This document shows positions 20,016 to 28,494 of a DNA stretch of 64,000 bases, piece by piece (the first letter of the stretch is position 1; each line of letters starts with the position of its first letter). Below the pieces are notes generated by a model. That model was given only the letters and a program-made list of their open reading frames with translations, did not search any database and was not told where the DNA came from. A program made the position numbers and the translations under genes. Origin of the DNA: Geothermovivens sp964644845 (GTDB taxonomy: Bacteria; Zhuqueibacterota; Zhuqueibacteria; Oleimicrobiales; Geothermoviventaceae); contig CAZXXS010000097.1 of assembly GCA_964644845.1 (NCBI GenBank), forward strand, positions 195,123 through 259,122. Direction: 5' to 3'.

Positions 20016-21668
20016 ATGGACGAGAAAGTAGTGCTCAAGGATTTGGGCGCTTACGCTGAAGCTGTGGAGCAGGCTCTCCGCAGCCTGCAGGCCGACCGCA
20101 TTCTGGAGCGCGTTTGGCAACACGACCACACGGTGTGGAAACCCGAACCAACGGAAATTGCCAATCGCCTGGGCTGGCTTGAGATCGTGGAGGAGATGTG
20201 GCCCAAACTCGGCGAACTTCGAGCTTTTGTCGACGAAGTTCGGGCTGCGGGTTACACACACGTACTGTTGCTCGGGATGGGTGGGTCGAGTCTTGCTCCC
20301 GAGGTCTTTCGGAAAGTGTTCGGTGTGGCACCGGATCATCTGGACCTTGCCGTCCTCGACAGCACGGATCCCGGAGCTGTGAGGGCGCAGGCAGAAAAGC
20401 ATGACCCGCGCCGAACGCTCTTTCTGGTGTCGACCAAATCCGGTTCGACGGTTGAAACGCTTTCGTTCTTCAAATTCTTTTACACCTGGGTAACAGAAGC
20501 GCTGGGGCGCGACCAGGCCGGGGCCCATTTTGTCGCCATTACCGATCCCGGCTCACCGCTCGGGGCTACGGCCGCGGAGTACGGATTCAGACGCGTTTTC
20601 CTGAACAATCCCGACATCGGAGGCCGCTACTCCGCCCTGTCGTATTTTGGACTGGTGCCTGCCGCCCTCGTCGGCGTGGATCTTGAAGGCTTGCTGAACC
20701 GCGCACGCCAGGCGATGACCGACTGCGGTCCCTCTGTTGCGGCAGCGCAGAATCCGGCCGCACAGCTTGGTGTTGCGATGGGACAGCTTGCTTTGCTCGG
20801 CCGTGACAAACTCACCGTTGTTCTCCCGCCGGAGATCGCCAGCTTCGGCGACTGGTTGGAACAGCTGATCGCCGAGAGCACGGGAAAGGAAGGAAAAGGG
20901 ATCCTGCCTGTGGTTGGGGAGCCGCTTGGTGAACCTTCTGTGTACGGCGACGACAGGCTTTTTGTGGTCGTTGGCGCTTCGACCAATCCCGAGGAAAGAG
21001 GGGCACTCGAATCCCTTCGCGCTGCCGGTCACCCCGTTGTTCAACTGGCGTTTGAGGACAAACTTGACCTCGGGTACCAGATGTTCCTGTGGGAGCTGGC
21101 GACGGCAATTGCGGGCCAACAACTCAGGATCAACCCCTTCGACCAGCCGAATGTGGAGGCAGCCAAAGCGATGGCTCGCAAGACCTTGGAGGAGCGCTGC
21201 GGAGCCAAACCTCTCGGGGTTGCGGATTTCCCTGAGCCTGATGCCAGCATCCTGGCGGAATTCCTTTCCGATGCCCGAGAGGGCGCTTACGTTGCCTTGC
21301 AGGCGTACGTTGCACCGACGCCGAGAGCGGACGAGGGCCTTAGACTGCTTCGACTGGCGTTGCGAGAGCGGACACGCCTTGCGTGCACCGCGGGCTACGG
21401 ACCGCGCTACCTGCACTCTACGGGTCAGCTCCACAAAGGGGACGCTGGCAAAGGCCTGTTCGTCCAGTTCGTCTCAGAAGCTGACGAAGACGTTGTCATT
21501 CCGGACGAGCCCGGCAGGCCCGAAGGGACACTCACCTTCGGTCAGCTCAAGATTGCTCAGGCGATCGGTGATCAACAAGCTTTACGGACCAACGGACGCA
21601 ACGTGCTGGTCTTTCGAGCCCCAGCGAACGCTGGACCCCTGTTCGCAGCGCTGGCGGAGTCGCTCTGA
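20016..21668 (+). CDS. pgi: Glucose-6-phosphate isomerase
   Basis: Interconverts glucose-6-phosphate and fructose-6-phosphate in glycolysis and gluconeogenesis. The 550-residue protein has the first SIS domain with LLGMGGSSLAPEVF (about residues 84-97) and STKSGSTVETLSF (about 140), and a second SIS domain with ASFGDWLEQLIAESTGKEGKG. The sequence is of the type also found fused to transaldolase in some bacteria, but no transaldolase is attached here. AAAGGAG is 7 bases before the ATG at 20016; an upstream in-frame GTG at 19998 overlaps that site. It appears to be monocistronic. Confidence 0.9.
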   Translation: MDEKVVLKDLGAYAEAVEQALRSLQADRILERVWQHDHTVWKPEPTEIANRLGWLEIVEEMWPKLGELRAFVDEVRAAGYTHVLLLGMGGSSLAPEVFRKVFGVAPDHLDLAVLDSTDPGAVRAQAEKHDPRRTLFLVSTKSGSTVETLSFFKFFYTWVTEALGRDQAGAHFVAITDPGSPLGATAAEYGFRRVFLNNPDIGGRYSALSYFGLVPAALVGVDLEGLLNRARQAMTDCGPSVAAAQNPAAQLGVAMGQLALLGRDKLTVVLPPEIASFGDWLEQLIAESTGKEGKGILPVVGEPLGEPSVYGDDRLFVVVGASTNPEERGALESLRAAGHPVVQLAFEDKLDLGYQMFLWELATAIAGQQLRINPFDQPNVEAAKAMARKTLEERCGAKPLGVADFPEPDASILAEFLSDAREGAYVALQAYVAPTPRADEGLRLLRLALRERTRLACTAGYGPRYLHSTGQLHKGDAGKGLFVQFVSEADEDVVIPDEPGRPEGTLTFGQLKIAQAIGDQQALRTNGRNVLVFRAPANAGPLFAALAESL

Positions 21669-22691
21669 CTGCTGGCAGTGTGTGAACAACACTACTGGGC
21701 TGGGACCCAAAGGGGGGCAGATTCGTGTCCGTGGTCTCTTTGTGCCAACCGAACCTTCGCGCGGCGCATCTCAGTGAGGCAAGAGTCGACCCAGAAGAGG
21801 GAGAGGGCCCAGGTCGAAACTGTCTCTGTACTGCCACAAAGGGGGACTGCCACGTTACACTTTCTGCAGGCGAGGCGCAAAGCACTGCGCGGCTTGCAGT
21901 GCGGCGGGGCGACGTCGGCGGTGGGCTGCGTGTTGAGATTTCCGGGTGACGGTGTCGAACACGGCTTGAGGCTGTGGGACCTGAAGAAACAGCGCGCTGG
22001 CCGAGTGCGCGCTTCCGCGTGTCTCGATGCCGTTTGAGCCGTCCGAAGCCCCACAAGCTTTGATCCCTTGCCACCGGGATCCCTCGTGCCCAGCTCGCAG
22101 AAAGTCCGGTGCGCCGTGTTTTCGGTTTCCTACCTTAGTCGCCTTGTCTCGTGCTGGATGCTTCGAGCCGTCCTGAACGGAGGCCCGAGCGCGGCGGTTT
22201 CTTCGGGAAAGCAGAACACGTCTTGTAGCGGGATGCGGCTCTTCCGGCTGGGCAGCCACGGGGGAGCAGGCTTCGGGGTAGCCAGAGTTCGTCGCAGTCT
22301 GCCTACAGTCTTGTTGCTGTCGCGACCGCCTACCTTCCTTCCAGAAAAAGAAGCAACCGTGCAGACAAAAAGATTCTTCACAGGATTCTCGGCGTACCGT
22401 TTTTTCCTGCCCTTCGGTAAGGCCTGCTTTCGGGGTAGTCCTCATGCTGGTTGTGCCGGTTTTCCCTGGACGGAATGTACCGAGAGGTACACTTGCGTGT
22501 ACCCGGTTGTTCAAAGCGGGTTTCTGGCGGGTTGGAGAAAGCGGTTTGGAGCAACCGGTTGCTTGGAGTGAGTGGATGTAAGTCCTTAACAAACAAGTAG
22601 GATTGTGGTTTGCGCAACGAGTTCTCAGCTTCCGGAACAATCTGGCACGCGGCTTGCGAAAGGCGAGTGGGAGGCTCAAACGGAGAATGAC
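21669..22691. other. 1-kb intergenic region, no gene seen except structured DNA at its end
   Basis: No open frame on either strand has a good start signal or protein-like composition. The only visible structure is the set of nested inverted repeats at 22476-22562. No known RNA gene is recognised. Confidence 0.5.
22476..22562 (+). promoter_or_regulatory. Nested inverted repeats upstream of the exported coiled-coil gene
   Basis: TGTACC (22476-22481) can pair with GGTACA (22486-22491). The same right arm, GGTACAC (22486-22492), can instead pair with GTGTACC (22497-22503). CCGGTTG at 22503-22509 is complementary to CAACCGG at 22552-22558, which itself lies in the palindrome GCAACCGGTTGC (22551-22562). 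Mutually exclusive stems suggest an operator or leader switch, but no regulator is known. Confidence 0.35.
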
Positions 22692-24158
22692 ATGCGAGGT
22701 TGGTTCAGAAAAATTTCCTGGTTGGCTGTGCTGACGGTGGCGGCGAGTTTCCTTGTGCCGCAAGAAGGCTTTGCACAGCACGCCCGCGACCTTCGGGCTC
22801 TGCTCCAGCGACTGGACACCGAACTCCAAACGGCGGAACGAGCGCTGGCGCTCATCCCGAATCAGGCGCTGAAAGCAGAACTGGAGCGGGCCAAGCGTCT
22901 GCGCACCGAAGCGAAGGCCGCATTTGAAGCCCGACGGTACAGCGTGGCGAGTGCCAAAGCTAAAGAGGCCCTGCGACTGCTGGACGACATTCGCTCGAAA
23001 CTGCTGAGTGGCCCAGTTGAGAAGGTTGTGCAACGCTACCAAGACCTCCTGCGGCAGGCTGAACTGCTTGTGCCCGGAAGTGGGGACAAGGAAACGGAGC
23101 GTCTGCTGAACAACGCGAAAAAGGCTGCTCGTGAGGCTCGCCAGTTGGCCAACCAGGGGCTGTTCGAAAAATCGGCGAGTAAGTACAGAGAAGCCATCTT
23201 CCTGCTTCAGACCTGCCTCGAAAGAGTCAAAAAGGGGACACGGGTGCAGGACCAGGTAAGAGCAGCACGGCAAAGACTGCAGACCCTGCAAGAGCGTCTC
23301 AGCTCAAGTCCACAGAGCTTGAGGCGGGACGCCAGGAGTCGGGTCTTGATTCGGCAAGCTCAGGACGAGGTGCAACGTGCCGCAAAGGCTGAAGGAGAAG
23401 AGCGTTGGAGCGTTGCGCTGCAGCACTACAACAGGGCCATTCGATTGTTGTACAGGGTGCTGGACCAGGCTGGACCGTCTGCGGAGCGTGCGCTTGAAGA
23501 ACTCGACCAGCTGCTGCGTGGCTGGGAAAGCACGATGCCGCAGAGCCGAGCAAACCGTTTGCTGTGGCAGCGGATCGAGAACCTGCGCAACGAAGCGTGG
23601 CAGGCTCTGCAGAGTGGAAAACCAAAGGTGGCTGCCAGAAAGGCGCTTCTTGCGCGCCGACTTCTCGAATCAGCGGGTCTCCAGTCGAGTGGGAGCGCGC
23701 GGACGCGCAGTGAAATCGTGCAGCGGGAACTGGAGCGCTACCGTGCTGCGTTGGTGCAGCTGCGGCGGGGAGTGGCGGAAGACGATTTCGCCGGTCGTCA
23801 GCTGTTGCGCGAAGCGGCACGTCAGGGAAGGCTGGCGCAGCGTTCCCTTGAACAGGGGCGTACCCGGCTCGCGAGTCGGCACTTGCTTGTGGGCTACCGT
23901 TTGCTGGAAACTTTGCGCTCCGGTGGCACGCGAGGTGACCTCGGTGTCGACAAGGTTCGGCAAGAGATTGAGTTGCTGAGGTCCCGGGTGCAGGATGTGG
24001 TTCAGGAACGGGGAGAACGGCCTTTCACGCGAACGGCCCTCCGCCTCCTGGACCAGGCCGAACGGGCTTCACAGGAAGGTGAAGTGGGCGCTGCAAGCCG
24101 TCTCCTGGAGGCCGCCCGGGCCCTGCTCAGCAACGCGGGCGTGGCCCAATCGCCTTGA
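22692..24158 (+). CDS. Exported all-helical protein with repeated helices, unknown function
   Basis: A 488-residue protein. The ATG at 22692 has CGGAG upstream and gives a signal peptide (MRGWFRKISWLAVLTVAASF, cleavage after GFAQ). The rest is almost entirely amphipathic helix rich in Leu, Ala, Arg, Glu and Gln. It looks like degenerate 45-60-residue helical hairpins with patterns such as EARRYSVASAKAKEALRLLDDIRSKL cut into similar units (RYSVASAKAKEALRLL, KSASKYREAIFLLQ, RWSVALQHYNRAIRLL). These resemble TPR-like or MIT-like helix pairs. It is likely periplasmic. It is followed by other exported proteins, and no enzymatic motif is visible. Confidence 0.8.
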   Translation: MRGWFRKISWLAVLTVAASFLVPQEGFAQHARDLRALLQRLDTELQTAERALALIPNQALKAELERAKRLRTEAKAAFEARRYSVASAKAKEALRLLDDIRSKLLSGPVEKVVQRYQDLLRQAELLVPGSGDKETERLLNNAKKAAREARQLANQGLFEKSASKYREAIFLLQTCLERVKKGTRVQDQVRAARQRLQTLQERLSSSPQSLRRDARSRVLIRQAQDEVQRAAKAEGEERWSVALQHYNRAIRLLYRVLDQAGPSAERALEELDQLLRGWESTMPQSRANRLLWQRIENLRNEAWQALQSGKPKVAARKALLARRLLESAGLQSSGSARTRSEIVQRELERYRAALVQLRRGVAEDDFAGRQLLREAARQGRLAQRSLEQGRTRLASRHLLVGYRLLETLRSGGTRGDLGVDKVRQEIELLRSRVQDVVQERGERPFTRTALRLLDQAERASQEGEVGAASRLLEAARALLSNAGVAQSP

Positions 24159-24189
24159 AAAGAAAACGAGTCGGAAAGGAGGTGGTAGG

Positions 24190-24222
24190 ATGTCAGGCCA
24201 AGAAGCGCACAGCCCCGCGTGA
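24190..24222 (+). CDS. Possible 10-codon leader peptide
   Basis: AAAGGAGG at 24175-24182 lies exactly 7 bases before an ATG that opens a 10-codon frame (MSGQEAHSPA, stop TGA at 24220). The stop falls inside the hairpin at 24213-24243. An ideal ribosome site with no long frame behind it suggests a leader peptide for the large surface protein downstream, or a remnant start. No regulatory codon run is apparent. Confidence 0.3.
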   Translation: MSGQEAHSPA

Positions 24223-24243
24223 GGGGAGCACCTCGTAGCGGGG
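24213..24243 (+). terminator. Two-part hairpin between exported genes
   Basis: CCCCGC (24213-24218) pairs with GCGGGG (24238-24243), and inside it GAGG (24221-24224) pairs with CCTC (24231-24234). It has no T run. It may end the upstream message or act as a leader structure for the gene at 24374. Confidence 0.35.
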
Positions 24244-24373
24244 CCGGCGTCGCAACGAAGGAAGAAAGGAAGAACTACCGTACCGCGGCTTGGACCGCAG
24301 CACAGTCGAAATGTAAGCCAAGACTGTGCCAATGTCAAGGGCATGTTGAAGATCAAGGTGGAGGTGGTTGGCG

Positions 24374-27300
24374 ATGAAAAAATTGGCGGTTGTCTTGGGC
24401 ATCTTGCTGGGACTGCTGACCCTGGCAGGGATCGCTTCGGCGCAAAGTTACAGCGTACTTGTTCGCCCGGATGAGGTCATTGTAGAGCCTGGGCATGGTG
24501 TACAGTTTCACGCTCAGTTGTTTGCGGACAATGGCACTCCTGTAGTTGGTGCTACCTACCGCTGGCGTGTGGAGCCGAAGGAGTTGGGCGAAATTACCGA
24601 AGATGGGTTTTTCACAGCCGGGCGGCAGGCCGGCCGCGGCCACATAATCGCTGTGGCCGAGCTGGGCGGTGCTCAGTACGCAGGTAAGGCAGACGTACAG
24701 GTTGGTGTCCCTCAGGCGCCACCACTCAAAGTAATTGTGAAACCGAAACGAGCTGTTGTCCCACCGGGAGACACGCTTCGCTTTCACGTGAGGGTTGAAA
24801 ACGCTCAGGGTAAGAAGGTCCGTCCGGACCGAGTGGAGTGGCGTGTACGGCCGGAGGGAATTGGCCGCATCAATGCTCGTGGCCTTTTTCGCGCAGCGCC
24901 TCGACCCGGCTACGGCGAGATTGTCGCTGTCGTCAGTGTGAACGGTCAGGTGGAACGCGGTAAGGCGGCCGTCATCGTGGGGCCGTTACCTACCGGTGTG
25001 ATTCGTGGTTCCATTGTGGACGAGGCAACGCAGGAACCGATTGCTGGGGCGTCCGTGGCTGCCTACCGTGTTGGCGAACCGAAATGGATTCGTAAGGCGG
25101 AAACGGACTCGCTGGGAAACTACGAATTGAACAAGCTATTTCCAGGGATCTACGTTCTTGTTGCCAAGGCCAAGGGTTACTTGGTTGAATACTACGACGG
25201 AGTGTCCAAGTTTTCAGAAGCAACGCCTGTCCAGGTTGCCGAAGACGATACCCTTGAGGGTTACGATTTCGCCCTGAATCTCGGTGGCAAGATCCTGGGT
25301 ACGGTAACGAAAGAAGAAGACGGTACGCCACTGGAAGGGGCACATGTCATGGCGATGCTGGTGGTTCAGCCGCACGTCAAGCTGCATGCCATCACGGGGC
25401 CGGATGGGGCGTACGAGATCGAAGGGGTACCGACGGGCACGTACAAAGCCGCTGCAGCGAAGCGGGGCTACGCGTTGGAGTGGTACCAAGACGCCGCAAA
25501 TGAACGGGACGCTACTGATTTTCGCGTAGAGGCGCCGGCAGAGGTTGCAGGTATCGATTTCTCGCTGGCGACAAGAAGCGCCATCGAGGGCACAATCACC
25601 GACCTGCTCACGGGTGAACCGCTGCGCCACGCACTCGTCTTCGCAAACCGTTTGTCGGCCATCCCTGAAGCACACCCGGAAGTCTTCTTGGCCAACACGG
25701 ATTCGCTTGGGCACTACATCCTGCCAGTTCCGGCCGGCACGTACGCGGTGGGTGCTGTGCACCGTGGACACCGTCCCGTTTTCTACCAGCAAAAATTGGA
25801 TCCACACCAGGCCGACCCGGTGACGGTTTTGGAGGATCAGCACACTACCGACGTCGACATCGCATTGGTGCCATTTGGCACGATTACGGGAACCGTGCTG
25901 GACGAAGACACTGGGCAGCCGATCGCCGGTGCAAAGATTACCGCGGCTCGAGTCGGGCGTTCGAAGCACCACGACTGGCGGCGTGTTTTCCCGGGCTGGC
26001 CATTTGACCCACGTCGAGTCCCTGACTTCCCGAAGGATGTTCTGGCACGCTTGACCCAGCCCGTTTTTCACACCCAGACGGCCGAGGACGGGACCTACCG
26101 CTTCCCCGGGCTACCGGCCGGCAAGTACCTGGTGCGTGCTGGAGCCCAGGGTTACGTGGCTGAATACTACGACAACACGACAAACATCCGCGAAGCCACA
26201 CCGGTTGTGGTGAAGGACAGCACTGAAACGGCTGGCATTGATTTCGCGCTGGGGCACGGGGCCAGTATCTCGGGCCTGGTTTTTTCCGAGGCTGACAGCA
26301 CGCCGATCGAGGGTGCGGTGGTCGTTCTGCACCGGAAGGGTTACGGCGAGTTGCGGAAGGTGAGAACCGCTAACGACGGGACCTTTAACTTCGGCGGGCT
26401 GAAGCCCGGCACGTACTTCCTGGCGGCAGCTGCAAGTGGCTACCGGCCGGAGTTCTACGACAACGCCCCCAGCATCCGGATGGCCAAGCCGATTCAGGTA
26501 ACGGACTCCGAGCAGATCACTGGCATCGAAATTGGTTTGCAAGAGCACACCGGCGAACACGGGGCCATCGTTGGACGTGTGATTTCGGATGCTGACCAGA
26601 ACCCGATCGAAGGTGCGTGGATCTACGCGCTGCCAATCCGCGGTGGGAACGTGTACTGGGGCATCAGCGGGCCGGACGGTACCTACCGGATCGGTGGTGT
26701 GCGGACCGGTCTCTACATCGTGATGGCGTGGGCTCGCGGTTACGTGGCTGAGTTCTACGACGACGCCCGCCAGATCGGCTCGGCCAAACCAGTGCCTGTG
26801 AACGCGCCGAACGTGGTTGGGCCGGTAAACTTCTCTCTGAAACCGCGGCACCACGGATTCTTCGCCATCATGGGCCGTGTGCTCGACGCCCAGGGGCAAC
26901 CGGTTGAGGGTGCTCTTGTGGTTGCGGAAAACGATTCCGAGGAAGTCGCCACGGTGCCGACGGATGGTTTTGGTGCCTTTGCACTGGCTGAGCTGCCGGA
27001 CGGTTCCTACAAGCTGAGGGTGTCCGCCCCGGCTTCCGGTGACGTGTACTACGGCGGAGGCGACGATCCGGCGGCGGCCCAGGAGCTCTCTGTCGACCAG
27101 GAAAACCCGGAAGTTCAGGTTGAAATTGAACTGACGAGTAGCGCCACCGCGGTGGAGGAATCGGGCGAGAACACGGTTCCTGCCACCTTCGGTCTGGACC
27201 AGAACTACCCGAACCCGTTCAACCCGACCACACAGATCCGCTACCAGCTGCCAGTTGCTTCGGAGGTAACGGTGCAAATCCTCAACCTGCGCGGACAGGT

Positions 27301-27475
27301 TGTGCGCACCCTGGTGCAGGGACGTGAGGCGGCTGGTGTACACGTGTTGACCTGGGACGGTCGGGACGAGGCTGGCAACAATTTGGCCTCGGGCGTGTAC
27401 CTGTACCGCTTGCAAGCAAAGGGTACAGACGGACGCAGCTTCACGCAAATTCGCAAGATGTCGCTGATCCGCTGA
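24374..27475 (+). CDS. Large secreted protein with seven carboxypeptidase-regulatory-like repeats and a type IX-like C-terminal domain
   Basis: A 1033-residue exported protein: signal peptide (MKKLAVVLGILLGLLTLAG, ending ASAQ), two bacterial Ig-like domains (about 28-200), then seven carboxypeptidase-regulatory-like units starting with motifs such as GVIRGSIVDEATQEPIAGA, GTVLDEDTGQPIAGAKI and GRVLDAQGQPVEGA. The last about 85 residues form a FlgD-like Ig domain that begins LDQNYPNPFNPTT and ends IRKMSLIR, the type IX secretion signal type. GGAGG lies 9 bases before the ATG. It is probably an extended cell-surface or adhesive stalk. No catalytic domain is seen, so the regulatory-like repeats are structural. 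Confidence 0.88.
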   Translation: MKKLAVVLGILLGLLTLAGIASAQSYSVLVRPDEVIVEPGHGVQFHAQLFADNGTPVVGATYRWRVEPKELGEITEDGFFTAGRQAGRGHIIAVAELGGAQYAGKADVQVGVPQAPPLKVIVKPKRAVVPPGDTLRFHVRVENAQGKKVRPDRVEWRVRPEGIGRINARGLFRAAPRPGYGEIVAVVSVNGQVERGKAAVIVGPLPTGVIRGSIVDEATQEPIAGASVAAYRVGEPKWIRKAETDSLGNYELNKLFPGIYVLVAKAKGYLVEYYDGVSKFSEATPVQVAEDDTLEGYDFALNLGGKILGTVTKEEDGTPLEGAHVMAMLVVQPHVKLHAITGPDGAYEIEGVPTGTYKAAAAKRGYALEWYQDAANERDATDFRVEAPAEVAGIDFSLATRSAIEGTITDLLTGEPLRHALVFANRLSAIPEAHPEVFLANTDSLGHYILPVPAGTYAVGAVHRGHRPVFYQQKLDPHQADPVTVLEDQHTTDVDIALVPFGTITGTVLDEDTGQPIAGAKITAARVGRSKHHDWRRVFPGWPFDPRRVPDFPKDVLARLTQPVFHTQTAEDGTYRFPGLPAGKYLVRAGAQGYVAEYYDNTTNIREATPVVVKDSTETAGIDFALGHGASISGLVFSEADSTPIEGAVVVLHRKGYGELRKVRTANDGTFNFGGLKPGTYFLAAAASGYRPEFYDNAPSIRMAKPIQVTDSEQITGIEIGLQEHTGEHGAIVGRVISDADQNPIEGAWIYALPIRGGNVYWGISGPDGTYRIGGVRTGLYIVMAWARGYVAEFYDDARQIGSAKPVPVNAPNVVGPVNFSLKPRHHGFFAIMGRVLDAQGQPVEGALVVAENDSEEVATVPTDGFGAFALAELPDGSYKLRVSAPASGDVYYGGGDDPAAAQELSVDQENPEVQVEIELTSSATAVEESGENTVPATFGLDQNYPNPFNPTTQIRYQLPVASEVTVQILNLRGQVVRTLVQGREAAGVHVLTWDGRDEAGNNLASGVYLYRLQAKGTDGRSFTQIRKMSLIR

Positions 27476-27482
27476 CGTTTGC

Positions 27483-27520
27483 GGCCCCCGCGGGTACCGC
27501 CTGTGCTCGCGGGGGCCTTT
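27483..27520 (+). terminator. GC-rich terminator-like hairpin
   Basis: GGCCCCCGCG (27483-27492) pairs perfectly with CGCGGGGGCC (27508-27517), followed by TTT. It lies 8 bases after the large surface-protein gene. The short T run may allow readthrough into the next gene, which starts 34 bases later. Confidence 0.65.
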
Positions 27521-27553
27521 GTCGTGTTGGCGAGACAACGGGAGGAGGAAACG

Positions 27554-28441
27554 GTGTCGAAACAACGCTGGGCAACGGCGGCGTTTGTGCTCGCGTTGGT
27601 CCCGGTTTTTGTGTGGGCTGGGGGAGAGAAGGGTGGGGACACGTTGTCGGCTCTCAGGCGGCACACCGTTCTCCTGAACTTCGTGAACGGCCTTCATCTC
27701 ACCGCAACGCAACTGGACTCCCTGCTGGCCATCAACTGCGAGGCCGAAACGCTGCGGGCGCGCCACGAGGCCGAGACGCGAAGCGCCCGAAGGCGTCTGG
27801 AACAAACGGTGCTGGCGCTGCAGCCGTTTCTCGAGAAAGAAATGCCCATTCCTGACTCGCTGAGGCGGGCTGTACATCGAGCGAAGGCTGTGCTGGATCC
27901 AGAAGAGGCGAAATTCCGTGTGGCGATGGCGCGACTGGCCCGCCGGAGCGTGGCCGTGTTGACGACTAACCAGCTGTATCTGGTTCGCGACTTCAAAGCG
28001 TGCCTCATCCCACCGACAGTGGGGGCCATCGGCCAGGACCAGAGCGCCGTTCCGAAACATTTGGAGAATGCCCTCCGGCGCCTGCGCGGAGTGCCCGACT
28101 GGCGCTACGGGGCCCTGCGCGATCGGTTTGTTCGCACTCGTTTGGAGCGGGAGCAGAAAGAAGGGTTCCTTACGGACTCAGTTCAAGTTGTTGAGCGGCG
28201 GCGATTTCTTGAGGGGCTGCTGGACGAGATGAGACAGATGGACGAGCCCACCTTCTTGCGGAAATTGCCGAGGTTGGCCGAAGCACTCAGGGGGCAGCCC
28301 GTGGAACGGCGACCAACCGTTGCGCCGGAGGATCGTGCAGCTCGTTACTTGCTTGACCCAGAAATTCTGCCGATTCTGCAGATGAAGAGAGCCTTGCTCG
28401 CGGGGACGGCACAAACAACCAGGGTGGTGGAGGTGCGGTAA
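27554..28441 (+). CDS. Exported helical protein with an LTxxQ motif (Spy/CpxP-like guess)
   Basis: A 295-residue exported protein. GGGAGGAGG precedes the GTG at 27554, giving a signal peptide ending VWAGGEKGG. The mature part is helical and charged. LHLTATQLDSLLAI near residue 50 resembles the LTxxQ motif of periplasmic Spy/CpxP chaperones, but the protein is about twice their size and only one motif copy is clear, so the relation is tentative. The next gene starts 53 bases downstream and is probably co-transcribed. It may be periplasmic and assist the barrel protein encoded next to it. Confidence 0.7.
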   Translation: MSKQRWATAAFVLALVPVFVWAGGEKGGDTLSALRRHTVLLNFVNGLHLTATQLDSLLAINCEAETLRARHEAETRSARRRLEQTVLALQPFLEKEMPIPDSLRRAVHRAKAVLDPEEAKFRVAMARLARRSVAVLTTNQLYLVRDFKACLIPPTVGAIGQDQSAVPKHLENALRRLRGVPDWRYGALRDRFVRTRLEREQKEGFLTDSVQVVERRRFLEGLLDEMRQMDEPTFLRKLPRLAEALRGQPVERRPTVAPEDRAARYLLDPEILPILQMKRALLAGTAQTTRVVEVR

Positions 28442-28494
28442 GTGGAAATTCGTGGTACGGCAAGATTGCCCCGAGGCGACCAGTGGGAGGGAAA

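Noticed and set aside
22068..22571. A 167-codon plus-strand frame in the 1-kb spacer
   Set aside because: No Shine-Dalgarno site, many Cys/Pro/Ser/Arg and no domain-like pattern.
26111..28060. A 649-codon minus-strand open frame
   Set aside because: Opposite the repeat-rich surface protein and crosses the terminator into the next gene; composition is not protein-like.
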